This document shows positions 1-8,382 of a stretch of DNA of 22,765 nt, piece by piece (the first letter of the stretch is position 1; the number at the start of each line of letters is the position of its first letter). The position numbers and the translations under genes are program-made. Source of the DNA: CAYMAZ01 sp964526285 (GTDB taxonomy: Bacteria > Bacteroidota > Bacteroidia > Bacteroidales > DTU049); contig CAZGIW010000062.1 in NCBI GenBank assembly GCA_964526285.1, forward strand, positions 1 through 22,765, in the 5' to 3' direction. The notes under the pieces were generated by a model that was given only the letters and a program-made list of their open reading frames with translations, did not search any database and was not told the DNA's origin.

Positions 1-314
1 CCACAGTAGATGTAGCCGGAGGTATTGATGACTGTATGCCCCCTCATGTTGTAGTTCCCAATATTTTCAGTCCCAACGGAGATGGAGTCAATGATGTGCT
101 TTATGTTCTTGGAGAAGGCATTGTTGAACTAGAATTTGAAATTTACACACGCTGGGGCGAAAAGGTATTTGAAACCACAGACCTCAATTCAGGCTGGGAT
201 GGAACGTATAAGAATAAGCCCATAGATGCGGCAGTTTTTGTCTGGCATCTGAAAGTTGAGTTCAGCGATGGCTCCAAAGAAAGCCTGAAAGGAGATGTAA
301 CTCTGGTGAGATAA
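1..314 (+). CDS. C-terminal end of a T9SS type B sorting-domain (gliding motility-associated C-terminal) protein, partial
   Basis: The frame is open to the left edge (first full codon at base 3), so only the last ~104 residues of a longer secreted protein are present. The tail has the hallmarks of the CHU_C / type B sorting domain: an N-P-IFSPNGDGVND start (PNIFSPNGDGVNDVLYV), a central YTRWGEKVFE strand, then GWDGTYKNKP and a closing V-x-L-VR. In Bacteroidota this domain directs export through the type IX secretion system and cell-surface attachment or release, often of very large adhesins or mucin-like proteins. The cargo part is outside the window, so the function of the protein itself cannot be stated. 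The next gene is convergent, 17 nt away, with no clear terminator hairpin between them. Confidence 0.9.
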   Translation, partial: TVDVAGGIDDCMPPHVVVPNIFSPNGDGVNDVLYVLGEGIVELEFEIYTRWGEKVFETTDLNSGWDGTYKNKPIDAAVFVWHLKVEFSDGSKESLKGDVTLVR

Positions 315-331
315 CAATCAACAGTGCGGAA

Positions 332-1153
332 TTAAAACACGATATCCATTGACACTTTTTCCTTGTCATTGGGGTGAATTTTTGCCTTGAAAGATTTTCC
401 GATGACAGATTTGAATTTATCAACCATTTCACTTTGCAGTGTGAGTTCTCTTCTAACTCTATACACATTTTCACCTGCAGTTTGAACATCGAAAATTAAA
501 AAAACGACTGGTTTAAAATCTTCTGATTTTCCGGTATCTTCAAGACCAATAATGGTGACCATTCCTTCCTTACCGCTCTTTTCTACCAGTTCATGATCCA
601 TTTGGGTCCAACCTTTACCTCCTACTTTTGGTTTAGAAGCAGCTGTCACCCGTTTTTGGTCAAAAACAATTTTTTTCTCATCCTGCTTGTCAACCTTTAC
701 AGGAATCTGTGCACCGGGTTGAAGCTGAGGAACTGTGGCTCTTGGAACCAGAATATCCATGCTCACTTCAAATGGATTTCTGTTTTGCATTTTTACAGAA
801 AAAACAAGATTTAACACAGGCTGGTCATTAATAGTCAACACACCTCCTCCGCTGTTTTCTCCAATGCTTAAAACTGTTGCAACGCCCTCTCTTCCTGTGG
901 ATAATATCTGTTGAGCTATCTTGCCGCTTCCCCAAAACATCCTGTATCCTCCTCCTGAAAAAATCATTTTAAAAAAGCCAAAAAATGGAATCATTGTTAA
1001 TACAACAATCAAAATAACACCAATAATAATTGCTGTCTCAAAAGTTGATGCTCCATACTTTTCTGTAATATACTGCTCATTGGTTGCAAGTAAAATCATG
1101 GGAATTACTCCAACAAAAGGCAGAAAAAAACGCAACATAAATTTCTTATTCAT
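332..1153 (-). CDS. Two-TM membrane protein with a duplicated soluble domain, function unknown
   Basis: The product has 273 aa. Two hydrophobic segments lie near the N terminus (about residues 7-23 and 41-63), followed by a soluble part. That part appears to hold two copies of a ~75-aa unit: one starts near G(R)EGVATVLSIGENSGG and ends KVDKQDEKKIVFD, the other starts GKEGMVTIIGLEDTG and ends HPNDKEKVSMDIVF. Each begins with a G-x-EG-x-(V)T hairpin-like strand, has a central (V)FxLxFxV strand with a basic stretch after it, and ends in P/K-x-D-x-x-(K/V)xxxD. The spacing suggests a small beta-barrel or OB-like fold repeated twice, facing the cytoplasm or periplasm. I do not recognise a named family. 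A TATTTTTG promoter box lies about 25 nt upstream. It is transcribed alone, convergent with the T9SS protein and divergent from the acetyltransferase. Confidence 0.8.
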   Translation of the reverse strand: MNKKFMLRFFLPFVGVIPMILLATNEQYITEKYGASTFETAIIIGVILIVVLTMIPFFGFFKMIFSGGGYRMFWGSGKIAQQILSTGREGVATVLSIGENSGGGVLTINDQPVLNLVFSVKMQNRNPFEVSMDILVPRATVPQLQPGAQIPVKVDKQDEKKIVFDQKRVTAASKPKVGGKGWTQMDHELVEKSGKEGMVTIIGLEDTGKSEDFKPVVFLIFDVQTAGENVYRVRRELTLQSEMVDKFKSVIGKSFKAKIHPNDKEKVSMDIVF

Positions 1154-1177
1154 TGTTTTAGCTGTTTGATTGATTTA

Positions 1178-1185
1178 CAAAAATA
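1178..1185 (-). promoter_or_regulatory. Bacteroidota -7 box for the 332-1153 gene
   Basis: On the minus strand this reads TATTTTTG, matching TAnnTTTG, 24 nt before the ATG at 1153. No convincing -33 element was seen. Confidence 0.45.
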
Positions 1186-1248
1186 CATTTTTTTTAAATT
1201 CATCTACACTATTTTTCAACTCACATTTTTTACAATTTCTAATATGTA

Positions 1249-1256
1249 TATCTTTG
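1249..1256 (+). promoter_or_regulatory. Bacteroidota -7 box for the acetyltransferase gene
   Basis: TATCTTTG matches TAnnTTTG, 34 nt before the ATG at 1291, in an otherwise AT-rich intergenic stretch. Confidence 0.5.
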
Positions 1257-1290
1257 CTTCAGTATTTATTTTATACCTAAATGATTTAAC

Positions 1291-1755
1291 ATGGAATTTC
1301 ACATCCTAAAAGCTACTGAAACTGATTATCCAGACATACTTGAATGCATCAAAGAACTGGCATTGTTTGAAAAAGCGCCTGAAAAAGTTAGCAACAATCT
1401 TGAACAAATGACAAAAGAAAAAGATTATTTTCAATCTTATATTGTACGGGATAATCAGGGCAATACTCTAGGCTTTGCATTATATTTCTTTGCATACTAT
1501 ACATGGGTAGGAAAATCTCTCTATCTTGATGATATCTACATAAAGGAAGAGTTTCGCAATCTTGGTATTGGCAAAGCACTGCTGAAAAAGATATTTGAAG
1601 TTGCCAAAACTGAGAATTGCTCACGCGTTCGGTTTCAGGTGCTTGACTGGAACCTGAATGCCATTGAATTTTACAAAAAGACAGGAGCAACGCTTGATAA
1701 TGAGTGGATAAACTGTGATTATGACAAAGATTTTGTTTCGAAGGGCATGGAATAA
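1291..1755 (+). CDS. GNAT-family N-acetyltransferase, spermidine/spermine (SSAT)-like
   Basis: This is a 154-aa single-domain GNAT enzyme that would transfer an acetyl group from acetyl-CoA to an amine. The acetyl-CoA pyrophosphate loop is visible as RNLGIGKA (R89-A96, the R-x-x-G-x-G/A signature). The segment around it, TWVGKSLYLDDIYIKEEFR and then VLDWNLNAIEFYKKTGA, has the layout of the SSAT/thialysine acetyltransferase branch: W-x-G-x-x-LYLDDIYV before the loop and VLDWN after it. A polyamine or related small amine is therefore the likeliest substrate, but specificity is inferred from family resemblance only. The length is normal for the family. The gene is monocistronic, and its 3' side runs into a repeat-filled noncoding region. 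Confidence 0.85.
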   Translation: MEFHILKATETDYPDILECIKELALFEKAPEKVSNNLEQMTKEKDYFQSYIVRDNQGNTLGFALYFFAYYTWVGKSLYLDDIYIKEEFRNLGIGKALLKKIFEVAKTENCSRVRFQVLDWNLNAIEFYKKTGATLDNEWINCDYDKDFVSKGME

Positions 1756-1784
1756 ATTTTGATTTCTCTGATAATTCCAATGTT

Positions 1785-1990
1785 TTTGCTCAGGGCTAAA
1801 GCCCTTCGCATAGTAAAATGCTACAAATTGCATCCTTAATCTCTTCCGTCAATGCTACTCGAATATGGTTTTTGTCATGAAATTTGCATCTTCGAGCAAA
1901 TTTACATGCCAAAAACCTTTCCATGATTTATCTTTTTCCTGAGGCGCTGCCTCAGGCTCAAATAATTTAAGGCTTTCAGCCTGAAAAACC
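1785..1990. repeat. Cluster of REP-like hairpin blocks in a gene-free region (copy 1)
   Basis: The 341-bp gap between the acetyltransferase and the Nudix gene holds no gene but four inverted-repeat blocks. These are AGGGCT-aa-AGCCCT at 1792-1805; a 49-bp imperfect palindrome at 1868-1916 (arms TCATGAAATTTGC and GCAAATTTACATG around a TCTTCGA-like loop); CCTGAGGC-gct-GCCTCAGG at 1938-1956; and AGGCT-ttc-AGCCT at 1970-1982. The last three recur in the same order and orientation at 18076-18338, and the 49-bp block is identical there by eye. No transposase is nearby. The layout resembles REP/RAYT-type hairpin families, so these may act as RNA 3' structures or simply be mobile repeats. Bases 1990-2096 show nothing further. 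Confidence 0.75.
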
Positions 1991-2096
1991 CTTGTTACCC
2001 TAAGTTTTAGAGAAGGGGAACTCTCGTTACTGCGCGATTTTTACACTGAGTCAGGTCTAAGTGATATCCCGTGGTATTGCGAAAATTAAGCTTTTC

Positions 2097-2729
2097 TCAC
2101 CTCACCCCCATCCTCTTCTTTTCAAGACAAATAAACTGACTGAGAATAACAGCAGTGGCACCCCAAATTTTGAGGTATTTCAAATCATAACAGGGTGCAG
2201 TAACCATCCCTCTTATGGTTTTAAATTCACTGTTGATTATACATGCATCATCAGACAAACTTTTCAAAGGAATATGAATAATCTCTGCTACTTCAGCAGG
2301 ATTGGGAGTGAGCATGGGTTTTGTTTCAACCATTGCCACATATGGATCCATCAGAAAATTACTTGGTGGGACATAAAGCGATGACAAGCTGCATAAAACA
2401 TGATCTTTTTCTAATCTCAGTCCGGTTTCCTCCCATGTTTCGCGAATTGCAGTATCAAGTGTATTTTCATCACCAGCAACGTCATCATAGCGACCACCCG
2501 GAAAAGCTATTTGTCCGCTGTGCACTCCCATATCTTCTGTTCTCCTGATAAAAACAACCATTAATTCATCTTGTTCATAATAACAAACAATCATCACTCC
2601 GCTTTTCATTGGGTTGACTGCTTGATCGGGTAGCATTTGCCTGCCCTCAGGTATCAGTTTTGAAACAGATACTCCACAAGCATCCAACTGATTTTCTGAA
2701 ATATTTTTATAATAATCTTTAAAATCCAT
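2097..2729 (-). CDS. Nudix hydrolase, CoA pyrophosphatase (NudL/YeaB-like)
   Basis: The product is 210 aa from the ATG at 2729; the frame stays open to another ATG at 2765. The UPF0035/Nudix signature is clear: HSGQIAFPGGR, then an acidic stretch, then TAIRETWEETGL, at about residues 70-104. GQIAFPGG followed by RE-x-x-EE-x-G is diagnostic of the CoA/short-chain Nudix branch, which cleaves coenzyme A to 3',5'-ADP and phosphopantetheine with Mg2+ bound by the RE..EE glutamates. The C-terminal YDLKYLKIWGATAVIL fits the same family, whose members end with a conserved IWGxTA motif. The downstream start is preferred because the likely -7 box at 2773-2780 would leave almost no leader for the 2765 start and about 35 nt for this one. 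Confidence 0.85.
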   Translation of the reverse strand: MDFKDYYKNISENQLDACGVSVSKLIPEGRQMLPDQAVNPMKSGVMIVCYYEQDELMVVFIRRTEDMGVHSGQIAFPGGRYDDVAGDENTLDTAIRETWEETGLRLEKDHVLCSLSSLYVPPSNFLMDPYVAMVETKPMLTPNPAEVAEIIHIPLKSLSDDACIINSEFKTIRGMVTAPCYDLKYLKIWGATAVILSQFICLEKKRMGVR

Positions 2730-2772
2730 AACACAAATATCAATCTCTTTAAAAAAAACATCCAATAATGCA

Positions 2773-2780
2773 CAAAATTA
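2773..2780 (-). promoter_or_regulatory. Bacteroidota -7 box for the Nudix gene
   Basis: The minus strand reads TAATTTTG (TAnnTTTG), 43 nt upstream of the chosen start at 2729 and only 7 nt before the alternative ATG at 2765. Confidence 0.4.
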
Positions 2781-2846
2781 ATTGAAAACTTTATAATTCC
2801 TCTTTAATGCTTAGTAAATTTTATTAAACATATAGCAAAACTTGTT

Positions 2847-2854
2847 TAACTTTG
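2847..2854 (+). promoter_or_regulatory. Bacteroidota -7 box for the 2873 gene
   Basis: TAACTTTG, 18 nt upstream of the ATG at 2873. The longer reading frame from a TTG at 2852 overlaps this box, which argues for the ATG start. Confidence 0.5.
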
Positions 2855-2872
2855 ATCAAAAAACCACACACA

Positions 2873-3988
2873 ATGAAAAAAATTTCAGCTTTGCTAATTA
2901 TTTGCTTTCTTACAATCCTGATTACAAATGCCAATGACGGCACGTTTTATATGAGCGGCAATCAGTTAATCCCAATAACAGAAACAGACATTGAAGTTAA
3001 AAAGGAGATATTAAAAATCAGAAAAATTAGTCCTGGGCTCATTGAAGTGGATGTGTATTATGAGTTTTACAATCCTGTTGGACAGAAGTCTCTTATTGTC
3101 GGATTTGAGGCCATGCCACCTGAAGGTGATGTGGATGTGAATGTTGTTCACGAAAAGCACCCGTTTATGAAAAACTTCACAGTAGAGATGAACAAGCGAT
3201 ATCTCCAACATGAAGTGGCAATTGTTCCTAAAAAGAATTATTTTCAAAATAACAAATTCAACTCATACAGCGAAGAAGACATAATCCAAAAGATGCTTGA
3301 GGGGAACTACTTATCTGATTATTTGTATGTATATTACTTCAACGCCACATTTGAGCCTGGGCTGGATATTATCAGACACACATATACTTTCAATATTTCC
3401 GGCTCTGTTGACCTTGGGTTGTACTTTAATTATGTTCTGACAGCCGCCAACAGGTGGGCAAACGGCCAGATTGATGATTTCACCCTTATTATTGACATGG
3501 GAGAATTTGAAACCTATCATATCAACAGCACTTTTTTTTCAAAACCAGCTGAGTGGAAGATTGATGGTAAAGGAAAATATTCACAGGTCAGTTCAGATGA
3601 AAATTATATGTTTGACTTGCCCGCAGTCAAATTTCATATAATAAACGGAAAAATAACTTTTTCAAAAATGAATTTCAGACCGGATGGTGAATTGTTTTTA
3701 TATACAGGCTTTTTCTATGGCTACAGTGACGAGCCTTTTAGTTATAAAACTGATTATCTCCCATTGGCCATAAGAAATCAGACAGCCTTATCTGAACCTG
3801 CCGACGAAATGTCGAAAAAAGTTTTGCGTAACCTTCCCTTTGCCAGAAGAGGCTTTGTATTTAAGACAACTGAAATACAGAAATACTATGAAACGATGGT
3901 TGACTGGTACATTCCTGACACAAACTATACGGGAACACTGGAATCACTTACACAGGAAGAAAAAGACTGGATTGAGAGATTTAAATAA
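2873..3988 (+). CDS. Secreted protein, possibly DUF4424-like, function unknown
   Basis: The product is 371 aa from the ATG at 2873. It begins with a typical Sec signal peptide (MKKISALLIICFLTILITNA) and continues NDGTFYMSGNQLIPITETDIEVKKE. An N-terminal ND(G)-x-x-x-x-SGNQL-P...TDI-x-(V/M)-x-KE arrangement, followed by strands describing a 'YYEFYNP' beta-sandwich, is what I associate with the DUF4424 group of exported proteins; that assignment is tentative. The rest has many aromatic beta-strand segments and no obvious catalytic motif or membrane anchor. It is probably periplasmic. The stop codon overlaps the 3' end of the convergent glycosyltransferase by 8 bp. Confidence 0.75.
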   Translation: MKKISALLIICFLTILITNANDGTFYMSGNQLIPITETDIEVKKEILKIRKISPGLIEVDVYYEFYNPVGQKSLIVGFEAMPPEGDVDVNVVHEKHPFMKNFTVEMNKRYLQHEVAIVPKKNYFQNNKFNSYSEEDIIQKMLEGNYLSDYLYVYYFNATFEPGLDIIRHTYTFNISGSVDLGLYFNYVLTAANRWANGQIDDFTLIIDMGEFETYHINSTFFSKPAEWKIDGKGKYSQVSSDENYMFDLPAVKFHIINGKITFSKMNFRPDGELFLYTGFFYGYSDEPFSYKTDYLPLAIRNQTALSEPADEMSKKVLRNLPFARRGFVFKTTEIQKYYETMVDWYIPDTNYTGTLESLTQEEKDWIERFK

Positions 3989-5129
3989 TCTGTTTGTTAT
4001 TATATACATCTATCAATTGTCCTGCAACTTTATCAGCAGTATAGCTTCCCAAAATAAATTCACGCAATTTTTGAGGCACATAAACTGAATGGTTTTCAAG
4101 CATTGTTTCCAAAGCCCGGGCTAGAGCTTCAATGTTACCAGCAGGCACTGTGATTCCCATTTCAGGTGTGATTATTTTACCCAATCCTGCAACATCTGTT
4201 GAAACAACCGGAACACCGCATGCAAGACTTTCAAAAACCACGATAGCAAATGTTTCATAGTTGCTACTAAGCACACTGAATGTGGCTGACTTCAATACTT
4301 CAGCAAGATTTTCATTTTCAAGCATGCCGTGAAAAACCACAAAACTGTCAATACCCAAATTCATTGCCTTCTTTCTAATAAATTCAATGTCCATTCCAGT
4401 TCCTACAAGGTGCAACTTAAAATCACTTCTTTTTTCCTTAAGCAACAACGCAGCCTGCAACAAACCACTGATATTTTTAGATTTATCTTCAAAGCAACTG
4501 ATATGCACAATTTTTTTAGCTGAAAAATCAGGTTTTGACGCAGCAATATCAAATAATTTTTCATCAATTACATTGGGAACAATTTTATAGTTGGCTTTTA
4601 TACCTACCTTTTTCATAGAATTCATCAGAAATTCAGAAGGGACAATAACTGCTTTGGCTTTTTTAGCAACACGTTTTGTGTAGCATTTTCTAAGAAATCC
4701 CGTATATTTATAATTTTCAGGAATGTAACGCGACCAGTGCTCTGAAACAACAAAAGGAATGTTGAGTTTTTTTGCCAACCCACATGCAATCACAGCAGTT
4801 CTTGTAAAAATATTGGCATGAATAAGATGCGGGCTGCCATAATTCTCAGTATATTTCTGAACACCAAGCACAAAAGCTTTTCTAAAATTTAGAATATTTA
4901 TAATTGGATTTTTTGATGCTTTAAAAAACACTCTGATTTCGGGCAATTTCCCATCAAACATATCTTCCTGAATAACATAACCATCTTCAGAACCTGTTGG
5001 AAAAACAGCCACAACTCCACATTTGATTTTTTCAGACAGAGAAAGAGCCTGTTTCCTCACAAAGAGACCAAACATTGGGTCATCATTATGTGGATACCAG
5101 GGAGATAGAAACAGGACATTTTCAACCAT
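3981..5129 (-). CDS. Glycosyltransferase family 4 (GT-B fold)
   Basis: The 382-aa product has a two-lobe GT-B layout. An N-terminal acceptor lobe starts MVENVLFLSPWYPHNDDPMFGLFVR and contains a HANIFTRTAVIACGLAKK helix and SEHWSRYIP. The C-terminal donor lobe carries the retaining-enzyme E-x7-E motif (E292 ... E300, ETFAIVVFE) followed by SLACGVPVVSTDVAG. GT4 enzymes use NDP-sugars to extend surface polysaccharides or glycolipids; donor and acceptor cannot be read from sequence. It begins 6 nt after the stop of the prolyl oligopeptidase gene, so the two are probably co-transcribed from the promoter near 7270. No other polysaccharide genes flank it, so it is not part of a visible biosynthetic cluster. 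Confidence 0.88.
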   Translation of the reverse strand: MVENVLFLSPWYPHNDDPMFGLFVRKQALSLSEKIKCGVVAVFPTGSEDGYVIQEDMFDGKLPEIRVFFKASKNPIINILNFRKAFVLGVQKYTENYGSPHLIHANIFTRTAVIACGLAKKLNIPFVVSEHWSRYIPENYKYTGFLRKCYTKRVAKKAKAVIVPSEFLMNSMKKVGIKANYKIVPNVIDEKLFDIAASKPDFSAKKIVHISCFEDKSKNISGLLQAALLLKEKRSDFKLHLVGTGMDIEFIRKKAMNLGIDSFVVFHGMLENENLAEVLKSATFSVLSSNYETFAIVVFESLACGVPVVSTDVAGLGKIITPEMGITVPAGNIEALARALETMLENHSVYVPQKLREFILGSYTADKVAGQLIDVYNNKQII

Positions 5130-5135
5130 GCTCCC

Positions 5136-7250
5136 CTAATATGAAGGATTCATTCCCAGATGATACATAAGAAAACTCTGAACATCAGCAGCTTCGTCAA
5201 TAATTTTGGAAATAGGTTTGCCGGCACCATGCCCTGCCTGTGTATCAATTCTGATTAAAACAGGATTGCTGCCTTTGTGTTTCTCCTGCAAAACAGATAT
5301 ATATTTATAGGAATGTGCAGGCACCACTCTATCATCATGATCTGCTGTGGTTACCATCGTTGCCGGATAATGAATTCCTTCTTCAATATTATGAACAGGA
5401 GAATATTTCAGCAAATAATGAAACTCTTCCTCAATATCACTTGAGCCATAATCTCCTGTCCAGGCCCAGCCAATAGTAAATTTATGAAAACGAAGCATGT
5501 CCATAACACCCACTGCAGGCAATGCAACTTTAAACAAATCAGGACGTTGATTGGCACATGCACCAACCAGCAAACCACCGTTTGAGCCACCCTGAATTCC
5601 AAGTTTTTCTGATGATGTATATTTTTCAGAAATCAGATATTCTCCGGCTGCAATGAAGTCATCAAATACATTTTGCTTCTGCAGTTTTGTTCCTGACATA
5701 TGCCAGTCTTTTCCAAACTCCCCTCCTCCTCTGATGTTGGCAACTGCATATATTCCACCGTTTTCCAGAAATGGCACCAGTGAAACAGAAAAACGTGGTG
5801 TCAGACTTACATTAAAACCACCGTAACCATAAAGCAAACATGGATTTTTCCCGTTGAGCTGAGTCCCTTTTTTCATGGTAATAAACATGGGAACCTTTGT
5901 TCCATCTTTTGATTCATACCACACCTGTTCTGTTACAAAATCTTTGAAATTAAAATCAACCTGGGGTTCAAAATATGGCTTCAATTCTCTTTTCTCCAGG
6001 TCAAACATATAGCCTGATGAAGGATGTGTGTATGACATGAATCCAAAATACATCATATCATGCTGCCTTGTTCCACTTAATCCGGAAACTGACCCAATGG
6101 TAGGCATTTCAATATCATACAGATATTTTCCTGTGAAATCATAAACCTGAAGCCTGTTAAAGGCATTTTCCAAAATCTGAATCACGATAAAGCTTTTGGT
6201 AACCAGCACATTTTGCATCACAAAATCCTGCTCATCAATAAATTTTGTCCAGTTGTCAATATGAGGATTTTCCGGATCGGCCAGCATCAGTTTGTATTTG
6301 GAAGCGCCATCATTTGTGTACATCAGGAAATTTCCATCAATAATATCAATAAAAGAATACGTGTATTTGAATTCTGTGTTTGTCATCAATTTAAAACCGC
6401 CAATGGCATTCTCCGGTTTGGAAACATATAATGCATTGTTGCTGGTTGACTGTGATTCGGAAAGGAACAGCCATTGCTGATCTTCATCAATACGGGTACG
6501 ATATGTGCGCAGTGGCTCTGTTGGATGTCTGAAAATCAGTTTGTCTTCAGACTGAGGAGTATTCAGTTTGTGATAATACACTGTATGGTATTCATTTTTT
6601 CCTGAAAGTGCTTTGGTTTCATCTTCAGGTTCATAACGACTGTAGAAAAACCCATCCTTATACCATGTTATACCGCTGAATTTCAACCATTTTAAATGAT
6701 CTGAAAGATTTTTTCCGGTCTCTACATCTATCACATAAGCTTCATTCCAATCAGATCCACCCCTTGAAATCAAATAGGCAAAATACTTAGCATCATGCGA
6801 CATGGAAGCACCTGCAACAGAAACAGTTCCATCATCTGACAACAAATTGGGATCAAGAAGTATTCTGGGCATGGATCGCCTTGCATCACTGACAAATATT
6901 ACACTTTGATTCTGCATGCCAGTATTGTGTGAAAATAGCATTTTATCTTTATAAATTGACGGAATGGACTGACGTTCAAAATTCCATAATTGCTCTAATC
7001 TTGCTCTCAATCCTTTTCTGAAAGGAATTGATTCAAGATGAGCAAAAGTAACTTTGTTTTGAGCCTCAACCCATGCTTTTGTTTCATCGCTGTTTTCATC
7101 CTCAAGCCAACGATAAGGGTCATTCACTTCAACGCCATGATATACATCCACATGGTCGGTTTTTTTAGTCACAGGATATTTGATAGTTTGAGCAAATGCA
7201 AACTGAGCCACAAACATCACACATGCAATTCCAAAAAATTTATTTTTCAT
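5136..7250 (-). CDS. Prolyl oligopeptidase (S9A), exported
   Basis: The product is 704 aa from the ATG at 7250. That start gives a clean signal peptide (MKNKFFGIACVMFVAQFAFAQ), while the frame's upstream ATG would bury it. Family S9A cleaves short proline-containing peptides. After the signal, YPVTKKTDHVDVYHGVEVNDPYRWLED is the usual N-terminal motif, then a seven-bladed propeller (about residues 80-430) and the alpha/beta hydrolase domain. The catalytic triad is intact: Ser at about 556 in GIQGGSNGG, Asp at about 640 in ADHDDRVVP, and His at about 674 in QAGHGAGK. Length and triad spacing match the family closely. Export implies a periplasmic or surface role in peptide use. It heads a two-gene unit with the glycosyltransferase. 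Confidence 0.93.
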   Translation of the reverse strand: MKNKFFGIACVMFVAQFAFAQTIKYPVTKKTDHVDVYHGVEVNDPYRWLEDENSDETKAWVEAQNKVTFAHLESIPFRKGLRARLEQLWNFERQSIPSIYKDKMLFSHNTGMQNQSVIFVSDARRSMPRILLDPNLLSDDGTVSVAGASMSHDAKYFAYLISRGGSDWNEAYVIDVETGKNLSDHLKWLKFSGITWYKDGFFYSRYEPEDETKALSGKNEYHTVYYHKLNTPQSEDKLIFRHPTEPLRTYRTRIDEDQQWLFLSESQSTSNNALYVSKPENAIGGFKLMTNTEFKYTYSFIDIIDGNFLMYTNDGASKYKLMLADPENPHIDNWTKFIDEQDFVMQNVLVTKSFIVIQILENAFNRLQVYDFTGKYLYDIEMPTIGSVSGLSGTRQHDMMYFGFMSYTHPSSGYMFDLEKRELKPYFEPQVDFNFKDFVTEQVWYESKDGTKVPMFITMKKGTQLNGKNPCLLYGYGGFNVSLTPRFSVSLVPFLENGGIYAVANIRGGGEFGKDWHMSGTKLQKQNVFDDFIAAGEYLISEKYTSSEKLGIQGGSNGGLLVGACANQRPDLFKVALPAVGVMDMLRFHKFTIGWAWTGDYGSSDIEEEFHYLLKYSPVHNIEEGIHYPATMVTTADHDDRVVPAHSYKYISVLQEKHKGSNPVLIRIDTQAGHGAGKPISKIIDEAADVQSFLMYHLGMNPSY

Positions 7251-7269
7251 AATTACTCCAATTTTTTGA

Positions 7270-7277
7270 CAAATATA
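7270..7277 (-). promoter_or_regulatory. Bacteroidota -7 box for the prolyl oligopeptidase unit
   Basis: The minus strand reads TATATTTG, 19 nt upstream of the ATG at 7250. Its flanks (GG/GTTTATATTTGTCA) partly resemble the boxes at 17643 and 20654. Confidence 0.5.
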
Positions 7278-7428
7278 AACCGTTTTTCTCAATCATATTG
7301 TGCGATTTATATAAACATTGCAAAAGAATCGTCGAAACCACTATGATTACGACAAATACCATACATACACTGAATAATATATTTCCCGCAAATTTGTTTC
7401 CATGATGTAGTAACAAACAAAAAATAAT

Positions 7429-7436
7429 TATCTTTG
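7429..7436 (+). promoter_or_regulatory. Bacteroidota -7 box for the Rpn gene
   Basis: TATCTTTG (TAnnTTTG), 15 nt before the ATG at 7452. The longer frame from 7434 would start inside this box, so the ATG is preferred. Confidence 0.5.
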
Positions 7437-7451
7437 CAAAAACATCTTTCA

Positions 7452-8381
7452 ATGAAGTACTTAGATCCGAAAAACGATGTTATTTTCAAAAAGATTTTTG
7501 GGCAACAACCAAACATTTTGATGAGTTTTCTCAATTCCATGCTTCCACTGGCCGAAGGTCAGGAAATTGTGGAACTGGAATACCTGTCGCCCGAAATGAT
7601 ACCCGAAACTTTTTTGGAAAAGTTTACCTCAGTGGATGTTCGCTGCAAAGACAGCAGAGGCAGACAGTTTTTGGTTGAAATGCAAATGAACTGGACAACA
7701 GCTTTCAAGCAAAGAGTGTTGTTCAACGCTTCAAAGGCCTATGTAACACAAACGGAAAAAGGATTTGAATACAGCAATCTCAAGCCTGTGTATGCACTCA
7801 ATCTTATCAATCAAAATTATTTGCCAGATAGTCCTGAATATTACCACCACTATGCTGTTGTGCATTTGCAGGATAATAAGGATAAACTTGAAGGCTTGGA
7901 GTTTGTGTTTATAGAACTCCCCAAATTCAAGGCTAAAAATGTCACTGACAAGAAGTTGCAAGTGTTGTGGTTGAGATTTCTCACAGAAATCAACGAACAA
8001 TCTGAAAAAATATCAGAAGAATTGATGGAAAATCCTGAAATTCAACAGGCAATCAATTTTGTTCACGAAGCTTCATTGAGCAAAGAAGAAAAAGCATTGT
8101 ATGACAAAAACTGGGACAGAATCAGTTCGGAAAAAACCATACTCACTGAAGCTCATGCAGAAGGCAAAGCAGAAGGCAAAGCAGAAGGAGAGCAGATTGG
8201 TATACAAAAAGGCAGAGCAGAAGGAATATCACTATCAGCAATTATGTTATTAAGAAACAACATTGATATTGAACAAGTTTCTCAAATGCTGAATTTATCA
8301 AATGATATTGTTCGCAAACTTAAAAAATTGCTTGAAAAATACGATGATTCTACAGAAAATCATTTAAGTGAGATTCAATAA
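7452..8381 (+). CDS. Rpn-family PD-(D/E)XK nuclease / putative transposase-like protein
   Basis: The product is 309 aa from the ATG at 7452 (MKYLDPKNDVIFKKIFG, the characteristic D-x-x-F-K-x-x-F/IFG start of the PDDEXK_2 family, TIGR01784-type). Catalytic residues of the PD-(D/E)XK fold are visible as D62 in SVDVRCKD and E76-M-Q78 in FLVEMQM. The C terminus has the usual Ala-Glu-Gly-Lys low-complexity helix, encoded by a 12-bp direct repeat (gcagaaggcaaa, about 2.7 units at 8157-8189). A short helix-turn-helix-like tail, VSQMLNLSNDIVRKL, follows. E. coli relatives (Rpn) are DNA endonucleases that stimulate recA-independent recombination; whether this one does is inference. Its stop codon is 1 nt before the first R repeat, placing it at the left end of the cassette array. 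The opposite-strand neighbour is core genome. Confidence 0.88.
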   Translation: MKYLDPKNDVIFKKIFGQQPNILMSFLNSMLPLAEGQEIVELEYLSPEMIPETFLEKFTSVDVRCKDSRGRQFLVEMQMNWTTAFKQRVLFNASKAYVTQTEKGFEYSNLKPVYALNLINQNYLPDSPEYYHHYAVVHLQDNKDKLEGLEFVFIELPKFKAKNVTDKKLQVLWLRFLTEINEQSEKISEELMENPEIQQAINFVHEASLSKEEKALYDKNWDRISSEKTILTEAHAEGKAEGKAEGEQIGIQKGRAEGISLSAIMLLRNNIDIEQVSQMLNLSNDIVRKLKKLLEKYDDSTENHLSEIQ

Positions 8382-8382
8382 A

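Noticed and set aside
3840..4088. Short + frame across the end of the 2873 gene
   Set aside because: Overlaps two well-supported convergent genes and has no recognisable composition or start signal.
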